This document shows, one piece after another, positions 15,057-24,020 of a stretch of DNA of 64,000 bases (position 1 is its first letter; each line of letters begins with the position of its first letter). The stretch covers positions 1-64,000 of the forward strand of contig CAYQDM010000004.1 in NCBI GenBank assembly GCA_964416305.1. Reading direction: 5' to 3'. The stretch is from Acidaminobacter sp964416305 (GTDB taxonomy: Bacteria; Bacillota; Clostridia; Peptostreptococcales; Acidaminobacteraceae). The notes beneath the pieces were generated by a model that worked only from the letters and a program-made list of their open reading frames with translations, ran no database searches and was not told the DNA's origin. A program made the position numbers and the translations under genes.

Positions 15057-16640
15057 CTACTTCATGAATATAAACGCGTCCGGTCCAATTGGCCAGCCTG
15101 CGGCGTACCAGACGATCATGAGGACCGTCCAGAAGAACAGGAATGCCATTGAATACGGGAGCATGGTGGAGATGATGGTGCCAATGCCCATTTTCTTGTC
15201 ATACTTCTCCGCGAAGGCGACGATGACGGCGAAATAGGACATCAAAGGCGAGATGATGTTGGTGGAAGAGTCACCGATTCGGTACGCGACCTGGGTGAAC
15301 TCCGGCGAGAAGCCGAGGGCCATGAACATTGGGACGAAGACAGGCGCCATGATGGCCCATTTCGCTGATGCGGAACCAATGAACAGGTTGATGAACGCGG
15401 ACACCAGGATGAAGCCCAGGATCAGCGGGAGGCCGACCATGCCGGTGGACTCGAGGAACGCCGCGCCTTTAACGGCGAGGATGGTGCCGAGGTTGGTGTA
15501 GCTGAAGTAAGCGACAAACTGCGCTGCAACGAAAGCCAGGACCAGGTAGCCGCCCATGGTGCTCATCGCTTTGCCCATGGCGTGGGCGACGTCTTTGTCG
15601 TTCTTGATGGACTTTGAGCCGAGGCCGTACGCGAGGCCCGGCAGGAAGAAGAAGAGCGCGATGACGAGGACGATACTGTTCATGAACGGTGAGTGTCCGA
15701 GGATTTCACCGGTAGTCTGGTCGCGAAGGATGCCTGTTGCAGGTGCGACCATGGCCGCCATACCGGCGATGAAGAGGATCATAGTGATGCCGGCGAAGCG
15801 GAGACCGCGTTTTTCGTCATCGTTGATGTCGTGGAGGTCTGCTTTTTCGCTGCCTTTGTATTCACCGAGGCGCGGCTCGACAATGCGCTCGGTGACCCAG
15901 GAGCCTACGATCATAATGATGAACGTGGAAACGATCATAAAGTACCAGTTTGCTGTAGCCGAAACTGCGTAAGTCGGGTCGAGGAGTCTAGCCGCTTCCG
16001 TACTGATGCCGCCGAGGAGCGGGTCAATGGTGCCGATGAGAAGATTGGCGCTGAAACCGCCGGAAACGCCGGCGAACGCCGCGGCGAGACCTGCCAGTGG
16101 ATGACGTCCAAAGCTGAGGAAGACAATGGCGCCGAGTGGGACGAGGACAACGTAACCTGCGTCAGAAGCGACGTTGGACATGACGCCCGCGAAGACGACC
16201 ACCAGAGTGATCAGACGCTTAGGGGTGCTGATGACGAGCTTGCGGAGGAGTGCCTGGATCAGGCCGGTGCCCTCTGCGACGCCGACGCCCAGCATAGCGA
16301 CGAGCACTGTGCCCAGTGGCGCGAAGCCCGTGAAGTTTCTCACCGCGCTCTCGAACATGAACCGGATGCCGTCCGCGCTGAGCAAGCTGACTGCAGTGAC
16401 GGTGGTCAGAGCGGATTCGAAGGTCTTGTTGTCGATTTTCATGAATTCGACCGAGACGCCCGCGTTCGCAGCAAGTGAAGATGCCACGACGACCAATGCG
16501 CTAAAAATCAGAAAAATGGTGACCGGGTGTGGAAGTTTGTTGCCGACGACTTCGACGACGTCGAGAAACTTCATAAAAAGTCCCTTTTTGTTATTGTCGT
16601 TTTCTTTCGCTTTTTGTTTCATGCTAAGTTCTGCGCTCAT
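15057..16640 (-). CDS. AbgT family transporter
   Basis: 527-residue membrane protein with about 12 membrane segments. Signature stretches such as PHPVTIFLIFSALV, GVGVAEGTGLI, NVASDAGYVVLVPLGA and GDSSTNIISPLMSYF match the AbgT family (p-aminobenzoyl-glutamate uptake in E. coli; drug efflux in some others). Start ATG follows ATAGGAGG. It has its own good promoter at 16685-16713. The downstream M20 peptidase suggests uptake of an N-acyl amino acid or dipeptide. Confidence 0.92.
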   Translation of the reverse strand: MSAELSMKQKAKENDNNKKGLFMKFLDVVEVVGNKLPHPVTIFLIFSALVVVASSLAANAGVSVEFMKIDNKTFESALTTVTAVSLLSADGIRFMFESAVRNFTGFAPLGTVLVAMLGVGVAEGTGLIQALLRKLVISTPKRLITLVVVFAGVMSNVASDAGYVVLVPLGAIVFLSFGRHPLAGLAAAFAGVSGGFSANLLIGTIDPLLGGISTEAARLLDPTYAVSATANWYFMIVSTFIIMIVGSWVTERIVEPRLGEYKGSEKADLHDINDDEKRGLRFAGITMILFIAGMAAMVAPATGILRDQTTGEILGHSPFMNSIVLVIALFFFLPGLAYGLGSKSIKNDKDVAHAMGKAMSTMGGYLVLAFVAAQFVAYFSYTNLGTILAVKGAAFLESTGMVGLPLILGFILVSAFINLFIGSASAKWAIMAPVFVPMFMALGFSPEFTQVAYRIGDSSTNIISPLMSYFAVIVAFAEKYDKKMGIGTIISTMLPYSMAFLFFWTVLMIVWYAAGWPIGPDAFIFMK

Positions 16641-16684
16641 GATTGCCTCCTATGATTTTAATGAGGTAAATGAAAGACACTCTC

Positions 16685-16713
16685 ATCTTAACCAGCACTT
16701 TATGGGGCGTCAA
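16685..16713 (-). promoter_or_regulatory. Sigma-A promoter of the abgT-like gene
   Basis: Minus strand TTGACG (16713-16708), 17-base spacer, TAAGAT (16690-16685), 45 bases before the start codon. The remaining gene-free DNA up to 17081 showed no feature I can support. Confidence 0.65.
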
Positions 16714-17081
16714 CGGCAGTGACGAAATTGGTCGAATTCTTAAGAAATGTGTGTTTTCAATGGTTTAGAGTTGTTACGACTTATTCATAATCCCTATGGA
16801 TTTCCAATTTGATTTGAGAGTTTGTTTATATCGTTGAAAATGGGTATAACTTAGGATGTGAGCGAATTTGTTTATTTTTATAAAATGGGTTGGGAGAGTG
16901 GTTGCCAGAATATTATGTCAACATCTGTTACGTTTCCGTAAAAAAACGCACCCTGAGCGCCGGTGTCCCGGGCGTCAAGATGCGCTATTGTGTCATTTTT
17001 TCTTAATACTTAGTTCTTTTTGGCGGTATTGTCTGAATATTTTAGCGTTTTTAACTATTGAAAGCACTTGAATTTCGCGCG

Positions 17082-17819
17082 TCAGTTCCGCCCGATGGCA
17101 TCATAGTCCGACAGCCGTTCCATATCTTTGATGATCAGGTGCTTGTTATCTTTGAAATAGAGGATGCCGGCGCTGGCGAACTGCCCCAGTTTTCGGCTGA
17201 TGGTCTCCCGGGTGAGTCCGATGTGTCTCGCCATGTCTTCGCGGCTGATAGTTAAGGTGACCTCGACGCCTTCCTGGGTTTCCACGCCTGAGGATTCAGC
17301 CAGGGAAATCAGCAGCGCTGCGAGACGCGCCTCTGCGTCATTGGTGGTCAGGGTTTGGATCAGCTCTTCCAGGTCCACGATTCGGTCGTGGGCGTAGGCC
17401 AGAAGCTTGATGGCGATCTCCGGCCGCTCCAGGATCAGTCTGTCAAAGTCTTTTTTGTGGATGATGCAAAGATGCGTGTCCTCGAGGGCCATGGCTTCAT
17501 AGTCGAAGGTTCCGGTCTTCAGGAGGTGGACGTCCCCCAGAAATTCACCTTCTTTTAAGAAGTAGAGGATTTGCTCCCGGCCTTCCCGGCTGAGGACATA
17601 GACCTTTAAACTGCCGCTATTGACAATGTACAGGCTTTCAGAGGGGTCACCTATGGAAAAGACGGTTTCGCCCTTCGCCACACGGCGTCTGGAGACCAGG
17701 CTCACGACTTGGTCCAGGTCCTCCTCGCTGAGGTTTGCGAACAGGGAGACCTTCTTGGCACAGTGTTTGTGGCCGCAGGTCAGACATTGATTTTGGCTGA
17801 TGATGAATTTTGGGTCCAT
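17082..17819 (-). CDS. CRP/FNR family regulator with N-terminal cysteine cluster
   Basis: 245 residues starting at ATG 17819 (CCAAGAGGTGA upstream). Cysteines at 12, 15 and 20 (CLTCGHKHC) form an FNR-like iron-sulfur ligand group. A cyclic-nucleotide-binding-type barrel follows (GDPSESLYIVNSGSLKVYV), then a dimer helix and a C-terminal helix-turn-helix, TISREDMARHIGLTRETISR. This suggests an oxygen- or NO-responsive regulator. It is divergent from ric, and a near-consensus FNR box lies between them, so ric and possibly fprA are likely targets. Confidence 0.9.
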   Translation of the reverse strand: MDPKFIISQNQCLTCGHKHCAKKVSLFANLSEEDLDQVVSLVSRRRVAKGETVFSIGDPSESLYIVNSGSLKVYVLSREGREQILYFLKEGEFLGDVHLLKTGTFDYEAMALEDTHLCIIHKKDFDRLILERPEIAIKLLAYAHDRIVDLEELIQTLTTNDAEARLAALLISLAESSGVETQEGVEVTLTISREDMARHIGLTRETISRKLGQFASAGILYFKDNKHLIIKDMERLSDYDAIGRN

Positions 17820-17840
17820 GGGGTCACCTCTTGGCAGAAG

Positions 17841-17882
17841 GAACTCGGGGTCAATAGGCCAAAGGCCGCAGACACCCAGTTC
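17841..17882. repeat. Dispersed hairpin repeat with conserved AATAGGC loop
   Basis: GAACTCGGGGTC, then AATAGGCCAAAGGCCGCA, then GACACCCAGTTC. Related copies at 20216-20261, 29139-29182 and 52457-52499 share the arms and the loop start. It sits in the leader of the fnr-like gene. Confidence 0.75.
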
Positions 17883-17919
17883 CACCTTTTTGGTTTTTCT
17901 TTTATCATTCTATCAAAAT

Positions 17920-17961
17920 TTGATTCAAATCACATTCTTATTTCTCATCCTGTCGTATGAT
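17920..17961 (+). promoter_or_regulatory. FNR-type box and -10 element upstream of ric
   Basis: TTGATTCAAATCAC (17920-17933) differs at one position from TTGAT-N4-ATCAA. TATGAT at 17956-17961 would place the start near 17968 and the box centre at about -41.5, the classical activating position. Confidence 0.7.
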
Positions 17962-18084
17962 GGAGTCACAGAAAACAAAAACACTTGCTGCCGATTGTGG
18001 CGGTAAGCGGGCTAAATGGATGTGGGATGGGTGACCATCGGCCATCCAAAAAACCATCATAAAAATTGACAGGAGGATTTAACC

Positions 18085-18783
18085 ATGAATACTCAATTTA
18101 AATTAACAGATAGCCTTGGTGATATTGTTGCACGTTTCCCACTTGCTGCGGATACCTTCATCACGAATCAGATCGATTTCTGCTGCGGCGGCGAACGCTC
18201 GCTGGAAGCCGGGATCCTGGAGGCGGGCGCGGATCCCCAGACAATTTTGGCTGCGCTGGAAGCTTCCTATAAGGAAAGTCAGGAGCGCGACGCCGCTTGG
18301 ACGGACTGGGTCAAGGAATCCCCGGTCAAGCTGGTGAACCACATTGTCCTCACCCACCACCGCTTCCTCAAGGAGACCCTCCCTATGATCTCCGAGCTGA
18401 TGTTCAAGATCCTGAGAGTCCACGGCGTTCATCATCCGGAACTCTTTGAGGTTCATAGAAAGTTCAGTCTCCTGAGAATGGAGCTTGAAGGCCACCTGGT
18501 CAAAGAAGAAGAGATCCTCTTCCCGGCCATCAAGAGCGCGGAAAGCTACGAAGCCCTTGGCCAGGAGAAGTATAAAGCCCTCATCACCGAGCTCGAGGCG
18601 GAGCACGAAGGCGCTGGCGATCTCCTCAAAGCCCTTCGCGAAATCACTGACCACTACACGGTTCCTGCGGACGGCTGCACCACCTATGCGGTGACCTACA
18701 AGAAGCTTGCCGAGCTCGAAGTCGACACCTTCCACCACGTTCACTTAGAGAATAACATCCTCTTTAAGCACGCCCGCCAGTAA
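18085..18783 (+). CDS. ric: Iron-sulfur cluster repair di-iron protein (Ric/ScdA/YtfE)
   Basis: 232 residues. The short N-terminal DUF542 domain carries the paired cysteines 33-34 (IDFCCGGERSLE). A hemerythrin-like domain follows, with histidines and glutamates that bind a di-iron site (LTHHRFLKE, HGVHHPE, LEGHLVKEEEILFP, EAEHEGAG, TFHHVHLENNILF). These proteins repair iron-sulfur clusters after NO or oxidative damage. It lies downstream of an FNR-type box and is followed by the flavodiiron protein gene; together they form a nitrosative/oxidative stress module. AGGAGG precedes the ATG. Confidence 0.93.
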   Translation: MNTQFKLTDSLGDIVARFPLAADTFITNQIDFCCGGERSLEAGILEAGADPQTILAALEASYKESQERDAAWTDWVKESPVKLVNHIVLTHHRFLKETLPMISELMFKILRVHGVHHPELFEVHRKFSLLRMELEGHLVKEEEILFPAIKSAESYEALGQEKYKALITELEAEHEGAGDLLKALREITDHYTVPADGCTTYAVTYKKLAELEVDTFHHVHLENNILFKHARQ

Positions 18784-18909
18784 TTTACAATTTCCACGGG
18801 TTGGTGACGCGGACAGTTTCGGATTGAGTGCCTGTCACCAACTCGAATTTGGTGCCAGAGCTTCACACAATTGGGACACAATTTGAGGAACGCGACCATC
18901 GGCAGCCTC

Positions 18910-18970
18910 TCTTTAATCTTTAATCTTTCGTCTTAAATCTTTAGTCTTTAATCTTTAGTCTTTAGTCTTC
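18910..18970. repeat. Simple repeat of TCTTTAA/G units
   Basis: About nine copies of a 6-7 base unit (CTTTAAT, CTTTAGT) in the ric-fprA intergenic region, directly after a CCATCGG word at 18896-18902. It could vary in length by slippage and lies 43 bases before fprA. Confidence 0.85.
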
Positions 18971-19013
18971 GAAACACAAAACAAAACAACCACATTTCGA
19001 AAGGAGCGTCTTT

Positions 19014-20198
19014 ATGTCATTCAAAGTCACAGATCTCGTTACTTGGGTAGGAAAAATTGACTGGGAACTTCGGAAATTTCATGGTGAGGAGTACTCCACT
19101 CACCGCGGGTCCTCTTACAACTCCTATCTGATCCGCGACGAAAAAACCGTCCTGATTGACACCGTCTGGATGCCATTCTCGAAGGAATACGTCGCCAAGC
19201 TGGAAAATGAAATTGACCTGAATTCCATTGATTACATCATCGCCAACCACGCGGAGGTCGACCACAGCGGCGCGCTGCCGGAGCTGATGAAGAAAATCCC
19301 GAACACGCCAATCTACTGCACGAAAAACGGCGTCAAGTCCCTGAAAGGCCACTACCATCAGGATTGGAACTTCGTCGAAGTCAAGACCGGCGACACCCTG
19401 GACATAGGCAAAGGCAAGCTCATCTTCGTAGAAGCCCCAATGCTCCACTGGCCGGACAGCATGTTCACGTACTACACCGCGGACAGCATCCTCTTCAGTA
19501 ATGACGCTTTTGGCCAGCACTACGCCTCCGAGCTCATGTTCAATGACAAGGTCGACCAGGCTGAGCTCTACCAGGAAGCCCTCAAATACTACGCCAACAT
19601 CCTGACCCCGTTCAGCGCCCTCGTCACCAAGAAGATCGAGCAGGTCCTCAGCTTCAACCTCCCGGTCAACATGATCTGTACTTCCCACGGCATCATCTGG
19701 CGCGACAACCCGGTCCAGATCGTCGAGCAGTACATGAAGTGGGCGGACAACTACCAGGAGAACCAGATCACCCTCATGTACGACACCATGTGGGATGCCA
19801 CCAAGCGCATGGCAGAGGCTATAGCCGATGGGATCAAGTCCGTCAACCCGGACGTCACCATCAAACTCTTCAACGTCGGGCGTTCGGACAAAAACGACGT
19901 CGTCGCGGAAGTCTTCAAATCCCGGATGGTCCTCGCCGGCTCCTCCACCATCAACAAGAGCATCCTCTCCAATATGGCCGCCGTCCTCGACATGGTCAAG
20001 GGTCTCGGCTTCAAGAACAAGAAAGCGGCCGCCTTTGGCAGCTACGGCTGGAGCGGCGAGAGCGTGGGCATCCTCAATGAGGAACTCAAGAAAGCCGGCT
20101 TCGAGCTGGTGGATGACGGTATGAAAGCCCTCTGGAACCCGGACGAAGACGCCATCAAGGCTTGCTTCGAAATGGGGCAGAAGCTGGGCGCGCTCTAA
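19014..20198 (+). CDS. fprA: A-type flavoprotein / flavodiiron protein (O2 or NO reductase)
   Basis: 394 residues. The N-terminal beta-lactamase-like domain carries the di-iron ligands His79, Glu81, Asp83 and His84 (NHAEVDHSG), His145 (APMLHWPDS), Asp164 (SNDAFGQH) and a histidine in CTSHGIIW. The C-terminal flavodoxin domain (ITLMYDTMWDATKRMAEAI, FGSYGWSGE) binds FMN. It reduces oxygen to water or NO to nitrous oxide using electrons from rubredoxin. No fused rubredoxin domain. GAAAGGAG precedes the ATG. It belongs functionally with the upstream ric and the FNR-like gene. Confidence 0.95.
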   Translation: MSFKVTDLVTWVGKIDWELRKFHGEEYSTHRGSSYNSYLIRDEKTVLIDTVWMPFSKEYVAKLENEIDLNSIDYIIANHAEVDHSGALPELMKKIPNTPIYCTKNGVKSLKGHYHQDWNFVEVKTGDTLDIGKGKLIFVEAPMLHWPDSMFTYYTADSILFSNDAFGQHYASELMFNDKVDQAELYQEALKYYANILTPFSALVTKKIEQVLSFNLPVNMICTSHGIIWRDNPVQIVEQYMKWADNYQENQITLMYDTMWDATKRMAEAIADGIKSVNPDVTIKLFNVGRSDKNDVVAEVFKSRMVLAGSSTINKSILSNMAAVLDMVKGLGFKNKKAAAFGSYGWSGESVGILNEELKKAGFELVDDGMKALWNPDEDAIKACFEMGQKLGAL

Positions 20199-20215
20199 CA
20201 TGAAACTCGGGGTCA

Positions 20216-20261
20216 TGAAACTCGGGGTCAATAGGCCAAATGTCGCAGACACCCAGTTTCA
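20216..20261. repeat. Dispersed hairpin repeat with conserved AATAGGC loop
   Basis: TGAAACTCGGGGTC and GACACCCAGTTTCA arms around AATAGGCCAAATGTCGCA. A truncated copy of the left arm precedes it at 20200-20215, and an extra CAGACACCAGTTTC follows it. Confidence 0.75.
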
Positions 20262-20316
20262 CCAGACACCAGTTTCAAGGCTTCAAGTTCCAACAAGTCT
20301 ATAAACAATAAAACCA

Positions 20317-20370
20317 AAAACGCCGACTTTTCGAGGTTATATCCTCCAAAGTCGGCGTTTTATTGTTTTT
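20317..20370. terminator. Bidirectional terminator between fprA and nudix gene
   Basis: AAAACGCCGACTTT (20317-20330) pairs with AAAGTCGGCGTTTT (20348-20361), with an inner GAGG/CCTC pair, and T-rich runs on both sides. Confidence 0.9.
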
Positions 20371-20394
20371 CTTCTACAGATTATGGCTTGACCG

Positions 20395-21123
20395 CTATTC
20401 CCCCGTCAGCCACCTGTAAGCCTCCAGGATCATTTCAGCATGATCAAAGGCAAGAGTTCCTTTGCCGATGGTCACAACCCCCACCTTCCTGCCCTTCCTC
20501 ACACCCAAATCCACCCAGCGTTCGGTGACCTCCAGCGACTGCTCCGCCACCTCATCCCCATGCCGCAGGACGATCTTGCAGTAGCGCTTTGCTTCCGACT
20601 CGGTTTCGATTTCGGCTTCGGCATTGGCTTTAGTCGCCTTCTCCGATGTCTCAAACCACAACACCTCCAGGTCCATCCACTGGGCGTCGGCGGCGTCATC
20701 ATCGGCAACAAGCACTTCTTTGAAATCTTTGGGCATCACTGAAGCAAACAGCTGCGACACGATCCGGTCCCGCGGGTCGCGGCCAATCTGGCTGTAAACG
20801 CCGAGGGGAAACACCGTCCCGGCCACCAGGCCCGTCTCCTCCCAAAGCTCTCGCACGGCGCAGGCCTCCAGCGTCTCGTCCGTCTTGACGTCGAAAAAGC
20901 CACCGGGCAGCGCCCACTGATCTATGCAGGGATGGTTGCCCCGCTTCACGGCCAGGATTTGCCACTTTGGAGTTCGTTCAGCAGCCTCACCAGCGCCGGT
21001 GTCAGCGCGCCTGAAAACAGCCAGGTCCGCCGTCAGCGCCGGCTTGGGATACGCGTGGGGCTTGGCGTGATAGTCCGCCAGAAATTCCACCTGGGTCTGA
21101 CCCCGGCTGTTCAGTTTTTCCAT
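20395..21123 (-). CDS. NUDIX hydrolase
   Basis: 242 residues. The NUDIX box runs from GGFFDVKTDE through RELWEETGL with the REUxEExGU glutamates intact. The N-terminal YPKPALTADLAVF and WALPGGF stretches and a C-terminal extension resemble NrtR/YjhB-type ADP-ribose or nucleotide-sugar pyrophosphatases. The C-terminal part (VRKGRKVGVVTIGKGTL) could be a winged-helix-like segment, so an NrtR-type regulator is an alternative. A copy of the CCGATGGT word lies inside the gene (20464-20471). Confidence 0.85.
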   Translation of the reverse strand: MEKLNSRGQTQVEFLADYHAKPHAYPKPALTADLAVFRRADTGAGEAAERTPKWQILAVKRGNHPCIDQWALPGGFFDVKTDETLEACAVRELWEETGLVAGTVFPLGVYSQIGRDPRDRIVSQLFASVMPKDFKEVLVADDDAADAQWMDLEVLWFETSEKATKANAEAEIETESEAKRYCKIVLRHGDEVAEQSLEVTERWVDLGVRKGRKVGVVTIGKGTLAFDHAEMILEAYRWLTGE

Positions 21124-21180
21124 GATTGTCGCCCTCCTAAAAGTGTAAAATTACACTTAGCTCTGTCCCCGTTTTCAAAA

Positions 21181-21245
21181 CTGTCCGCGTCACCAAGTTG
21201 AATGTTGTCCGCGTCACTAAGTTCAAAACTGTCCGCGTCACCAAT
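21181..21245. repeat. Tandem 24-bp repeats (two full units and a partial)
   Basis: Units at 21181, 21205 and 21229 (partial) with core GTCCGCGTCACCAAGTT. Same 24-base period as the arrays at 13571, 35877 and 45612. Confidence 0.85.
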
Positions 21246-21252
21246 CGACATT

Positions 21253-22392
21253 TTAGTCCAGCTTCGCCGCGCGAAGGAGCTTTTTGAACGCTGTAGGCAG
21301 GGCAAAGTGCTTGATTTCCGATGGTCGCACCCACCGCGTCTCCGGCAGATCCGTTTCCACGGTTGCGGCTGCCTCAAAGCCTATCAAATGCATCTTCCAC
21401 ACACGGTGCGTGAACACATGGGTCGCGGTTCCCAGAATCCTGCTGACCGGCCCAGCATCTGTCTTTACACCATCGCCGTACTGCCCAACAAGCACAACCC
21501 CATAGTCCTCACGCAGCAGCGCCTCGACAGCCCTATAAGCCGCCTCAGCCCAAGCATCACCCGCACTCCCGGAACCCGGGTCAACGCCCTCAGGCAAATC
21601 CACCACAGGAAATCCCCACAGACTCCCCAAAAGAACATCCGGCGCCCGCTTCTCAATCAGAACGAGATCCCCACAAGTGACATAAGCCACCACTTTCTCA
21701 GACTCAACCTTTGCCTTCGCCTTCGATTTAAAAGGCAGCACCTCAACCAATCCCCGCGACAGCGCCTCACACGACTCCGCCACCGGACACCGGTCACAGG
21801 CCGGATTCTTAGGCGTGCAAACACAGGCCCCAAGCTCCATGAGCGCCTGATTAAAGTGCCGTGCGTCCTCGGGCATTTCCGCCATCAGCCGCAATTCAAT
21901 GGCCTTATGGGCAGCCGGAAGCCGAATGTCCGTATCATAGGCATACCACCGGGATGCCACCCGCAGGACATTTCCATCCACGGCCGAAATTCTCTGATTA
22001 TACGCAATGCTGAGCACCGCCCCCGCCGTGTATGGCCCCACGCCTGGAAGCTTTAGCATCTCTTCCAAAGAAGCAGGAAAAACCCCGCCATGCTGCGCCA
22101 CCACCGCCCGGGCACAGGGGATCAGCCTCCGAGCCCTGGAGTAGTAACCAAGGCCCTCCCAGAGTTTGAAAACTTCATCCTCCTCAGCCTGCGCCAGTGA
22201 CTGAACCGTCGGAAATCGCTCAACAAAGCGCAAAAAATATCCAATCACCGTCACCACCTGGGTCTGCTGCAGCATGATCTCAGACAGCCAGATCCTGTAG
22301 GGGTCATGACTTTCCCGCCACGGCAGATCCCGGGCATTTAAAAAATACCATTCCAGGAGCCGGTGCGGCCGAGATGCACGCGACTGACCCAT
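21253..22392 (-). CDS. mutY: A/G-specific adenine glycosylase
   Basis: DNA repair glycosylase of 379 residues that removes adenine opposite 8-oxoguanine. Catalytic Glu38 (WLSEIMLQQT), helix-hairpin-helix LPGVGPYTAG with Asp139 (VDGNV), and four cluster cysteines at 192, 199, 202 and 208 (C-x6-C-x2-C-x5-C). A C-terminal NUDIX-like 8-oxoG recognition domain follows. The start at ATG 22392 is preferred because the longer open frame would run across a terminator hairpin (22510-22538). Confidence 0.93.
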   Translation of the reverse strand: MGQSRASRPHRLLEWYFLNARDLPWRESHDPYRIWLSEIMLQQTQVVTVIGYFLRFVERFPTVQSLAQAEEDEVFKLWEGLGYYSRARRLIPCARAVVAQHGGVFPASLEEMLKLPGVGPYTAGAVLSIAYNQRISAVDGNVLRVASRWYAYDTDIRLPAAHKAIELRLMAEMPEDARHFNQALMELGACVCTPKNPACDRCPVAESCEALSRGLVEVLPFKSKAKAKVESEKVVAYVTCGDLVLIEKRAPDVLLGSLWGFPVVDLPEGVDPGSGSAGDAWAEAAYRAVEALLREDYGVVLVGQYGDGVKTDAGPVSRILGTATHVFTHRVWKMHLIGFEAAATVETDLPETRWVRPSEIKHFALPTAFKKLLRAAKLD

Positions 22393-22509
22393 CGGCACAT
22401 CCTCAATCTCTGTTCTGTTCGTTTTCTCCACGCGTCCACCCCCTCCACAAAAGCCACAATGCACACCATCCTCCAGATCCAAACAACGCGCATGTTGAAA
22501 CAATTCAAA

Positions 22510-22538
22510 CAAAAAGCAAGGCAGCCCCCGGGGCTGCC
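22510..22538 (-). terminator. Intrinsic terminator after msrAB
   Basis: GGCAGCCCC pairs with GGGGCTGCC (22520-22538), followed on the minus strand by TTGCTTTTT. It ends the msrAB transcript and supports the shorter mutY start. Confidence 0.88.
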
Positions 22539-22601
22539 TACCATAATCAAAACAAAAAACTTCCAGCAAACCGCCTCACCCTCATACTAGCACGTTCCGC
22601 G

Positions 22602-23798
22602 CTATTCGAAAAGCGTCAGGTAGACGCCGTAGCCCTCTTCTTCAAGAGCCTCCACCGGCACAAACCTCAAAGCCGCCGAATTCATGCAATATCTTAGCCC
22701 TGTAGGATCCGGCCCATCCTCGAAGACATGTCCCAAATGGGAATCCCCCAGCCGGCTGCGTACCTCCACCCGGGCCATACCCAGGGTCAGGTCTGCAAAC
22801 TCCCGCACTGCCCCGGCCTCAATAGGTTGGGTAAAGCTCGGCCAACCCGTCCCTGAGTCAAATTTGTCGAGAGAACTAAACAGAGGCTCCCCGGACACCG
22901 CGTCCACATAGATCCCGGCATCCTTCAGATCATGATACGGATTGTCAAACGCCCGCTCCGTTCCATCCTCCTGCGTCACCTCACGCGCCAAAGCATCCAA
23001 AGACTCAATCCGCGTCTCAAAATGGAAGAACCCGTCCACCACCTGATCCCCCCAGATTTCAGCCAGCCATTCATCCCGGCCGCTTGCTGTCCGGTAAGCC
23101 TCATAGTTCGCCGCACTCACATCACAAAAATCCTGGTGGTAGTCTTCCGCCAGATAGAATCCCGTCAAATCCCGCACCTCTGTCACCACAGGCGCATCGA
23201 ACACACCCGTCGCGTCCAGCCGCGCGACCAGATCCTCAGCCACTGCCCGCTCCGCCGCGGTCGCCACGAAAATCGCCGTCCGGTACTGCGGCCCGCGGTC
23301 GTAAAACTGGCCGCCATCGTCCGTCGGGTCAATGTGCGTCAGAAAATACCGCACCAGCTGCTCATAGTCTATCCTTTCAGCATCGTAGAACACCTTGACA
23401 GCCTCGTAATGGGCCGTCTCCTTGCTGGACACCGCCTCGTAGTTCGCGTCGTCCTCAGCGCCGCCTGAATAGCCCGACACGACCTCCACGACTCCCCGCA
23501 GTTTCTGGAAGTCCGACTCCGTGCACCAGAAACACCCGCCCGCGAATACCGCCGACTCATAGGCCTCCAGCGCCTCCAGGTCCAGAGCGGGCTTTGCCGT
23601 AGGAAGCGGCTCCGCCCCGACAGCCGGTGCCTGGCCCCCACATCCGCTAATTCCGAGAACCAGCGCCAAAACTCCCAGTACCCCAAAAACCCTCAAAGAT
23701 TTCCTCTGCCGATGGTCACTTCCACCCACTCCCCCGCCATCAAAAGCGACCCCGCCAGTCCTGCGACGCCAAAATCCTTCACCTAACCGGTTACTCAT
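22602..23798 (-). CDS. msrAB: MsrA-MsrB fusion methionine sulfoxide reductase lipoprotein
   Basis: 398 residues. The start is at 23798 with AGGAGG upstream. An unusually long basic N-terminal tail (about 36 residues) precedes a hydrophobic segment ending in the lipobox GISGC (Cys53). The MsrA domain carries GGCFWC (catalytic Cys89) and reduces methionine-S-sulfoxide. The MsrB domain (from about residue 270) has FDSGTGWPSF and RYCMNSAALRF (catalytic Cys about 371) for the R form; the usual zinc CxxC pairs are absent. Predicted extracytoplasmic repair of oxidised surface proteins. A CCGATGGT word falls in the coding region of the N-terminal tail (23709-23716). Confidence 0.92.
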   Translation of the reverse strand: MSNRLGEGFWRRRTGGVAFDGGGVGGSDHRQRKSLRVFGVLGVLALVLGISGCGGQAPAVGAEPLPTAKPALDLEALEAYESAVFAGGCFWCTESDFQKLRGVVEVVSGYSGGAEDDANYEAVSSKETAHYEAVKVFYDAERIDYEQLVRYFLTHIDPTDDGGQFYDRGPQYRTAIFVATAAERAVAEDLVARLDATGVFDAPVVTEVRDLTGFYLAEDYHQDFCDVSAANYEAYRTASGRDEWLAEIWGDQVVDGFFHFETRIESLDALAREVTQEDGTERAFDNPYHDLKDAGIYVDAVSGEPLFSSLDKFDSGTGWPSFTQPIEAGAVREFADLTLGMARVEVRSRLGDSHLGHVFEDGPDPTGLRYCMNSAALRFVPVEALEEEGYGVYLTLFE

Positions 23799-24020
23799 AG
23801 CCCTATACCTCCTGATCTCCAGTGAGACCATTGAAAAAAACCACGCAACAACGAGACTTAAACTCACTTTGGATTTATACCCGTTTTGAGACGGTTACAA
23901 TCGGCAGAACACAGTCCTTAATCTTTTCCTAATCTCTTTTACAGAAATGACTTCGTGCTATACTGAAAGTAACGAGAAGCGGATATAACAGACGTCAAAC
24001 GGATGAAGGGAGGCCCCGCC

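Noticed and set aside
15693..16478. 261-codon open frame on the plus strand
   Set aside because: Antisense to the AbgT transporter; composition is that of a shadow frame.
19017..20252. 411-codon open frame on the minus strand
   Set aside because: Antisense to fprA, which has all flavodiiron motifs. The shadow frame is a Val/Asp/His-rich low-complexity product.
22393..22569. N-terminal extension of mutY
   Set aside because: It would cover the msrAB terminator hairpin and adds residues unlike MutY; the ATG at 22392 gives the normal N-terminus.
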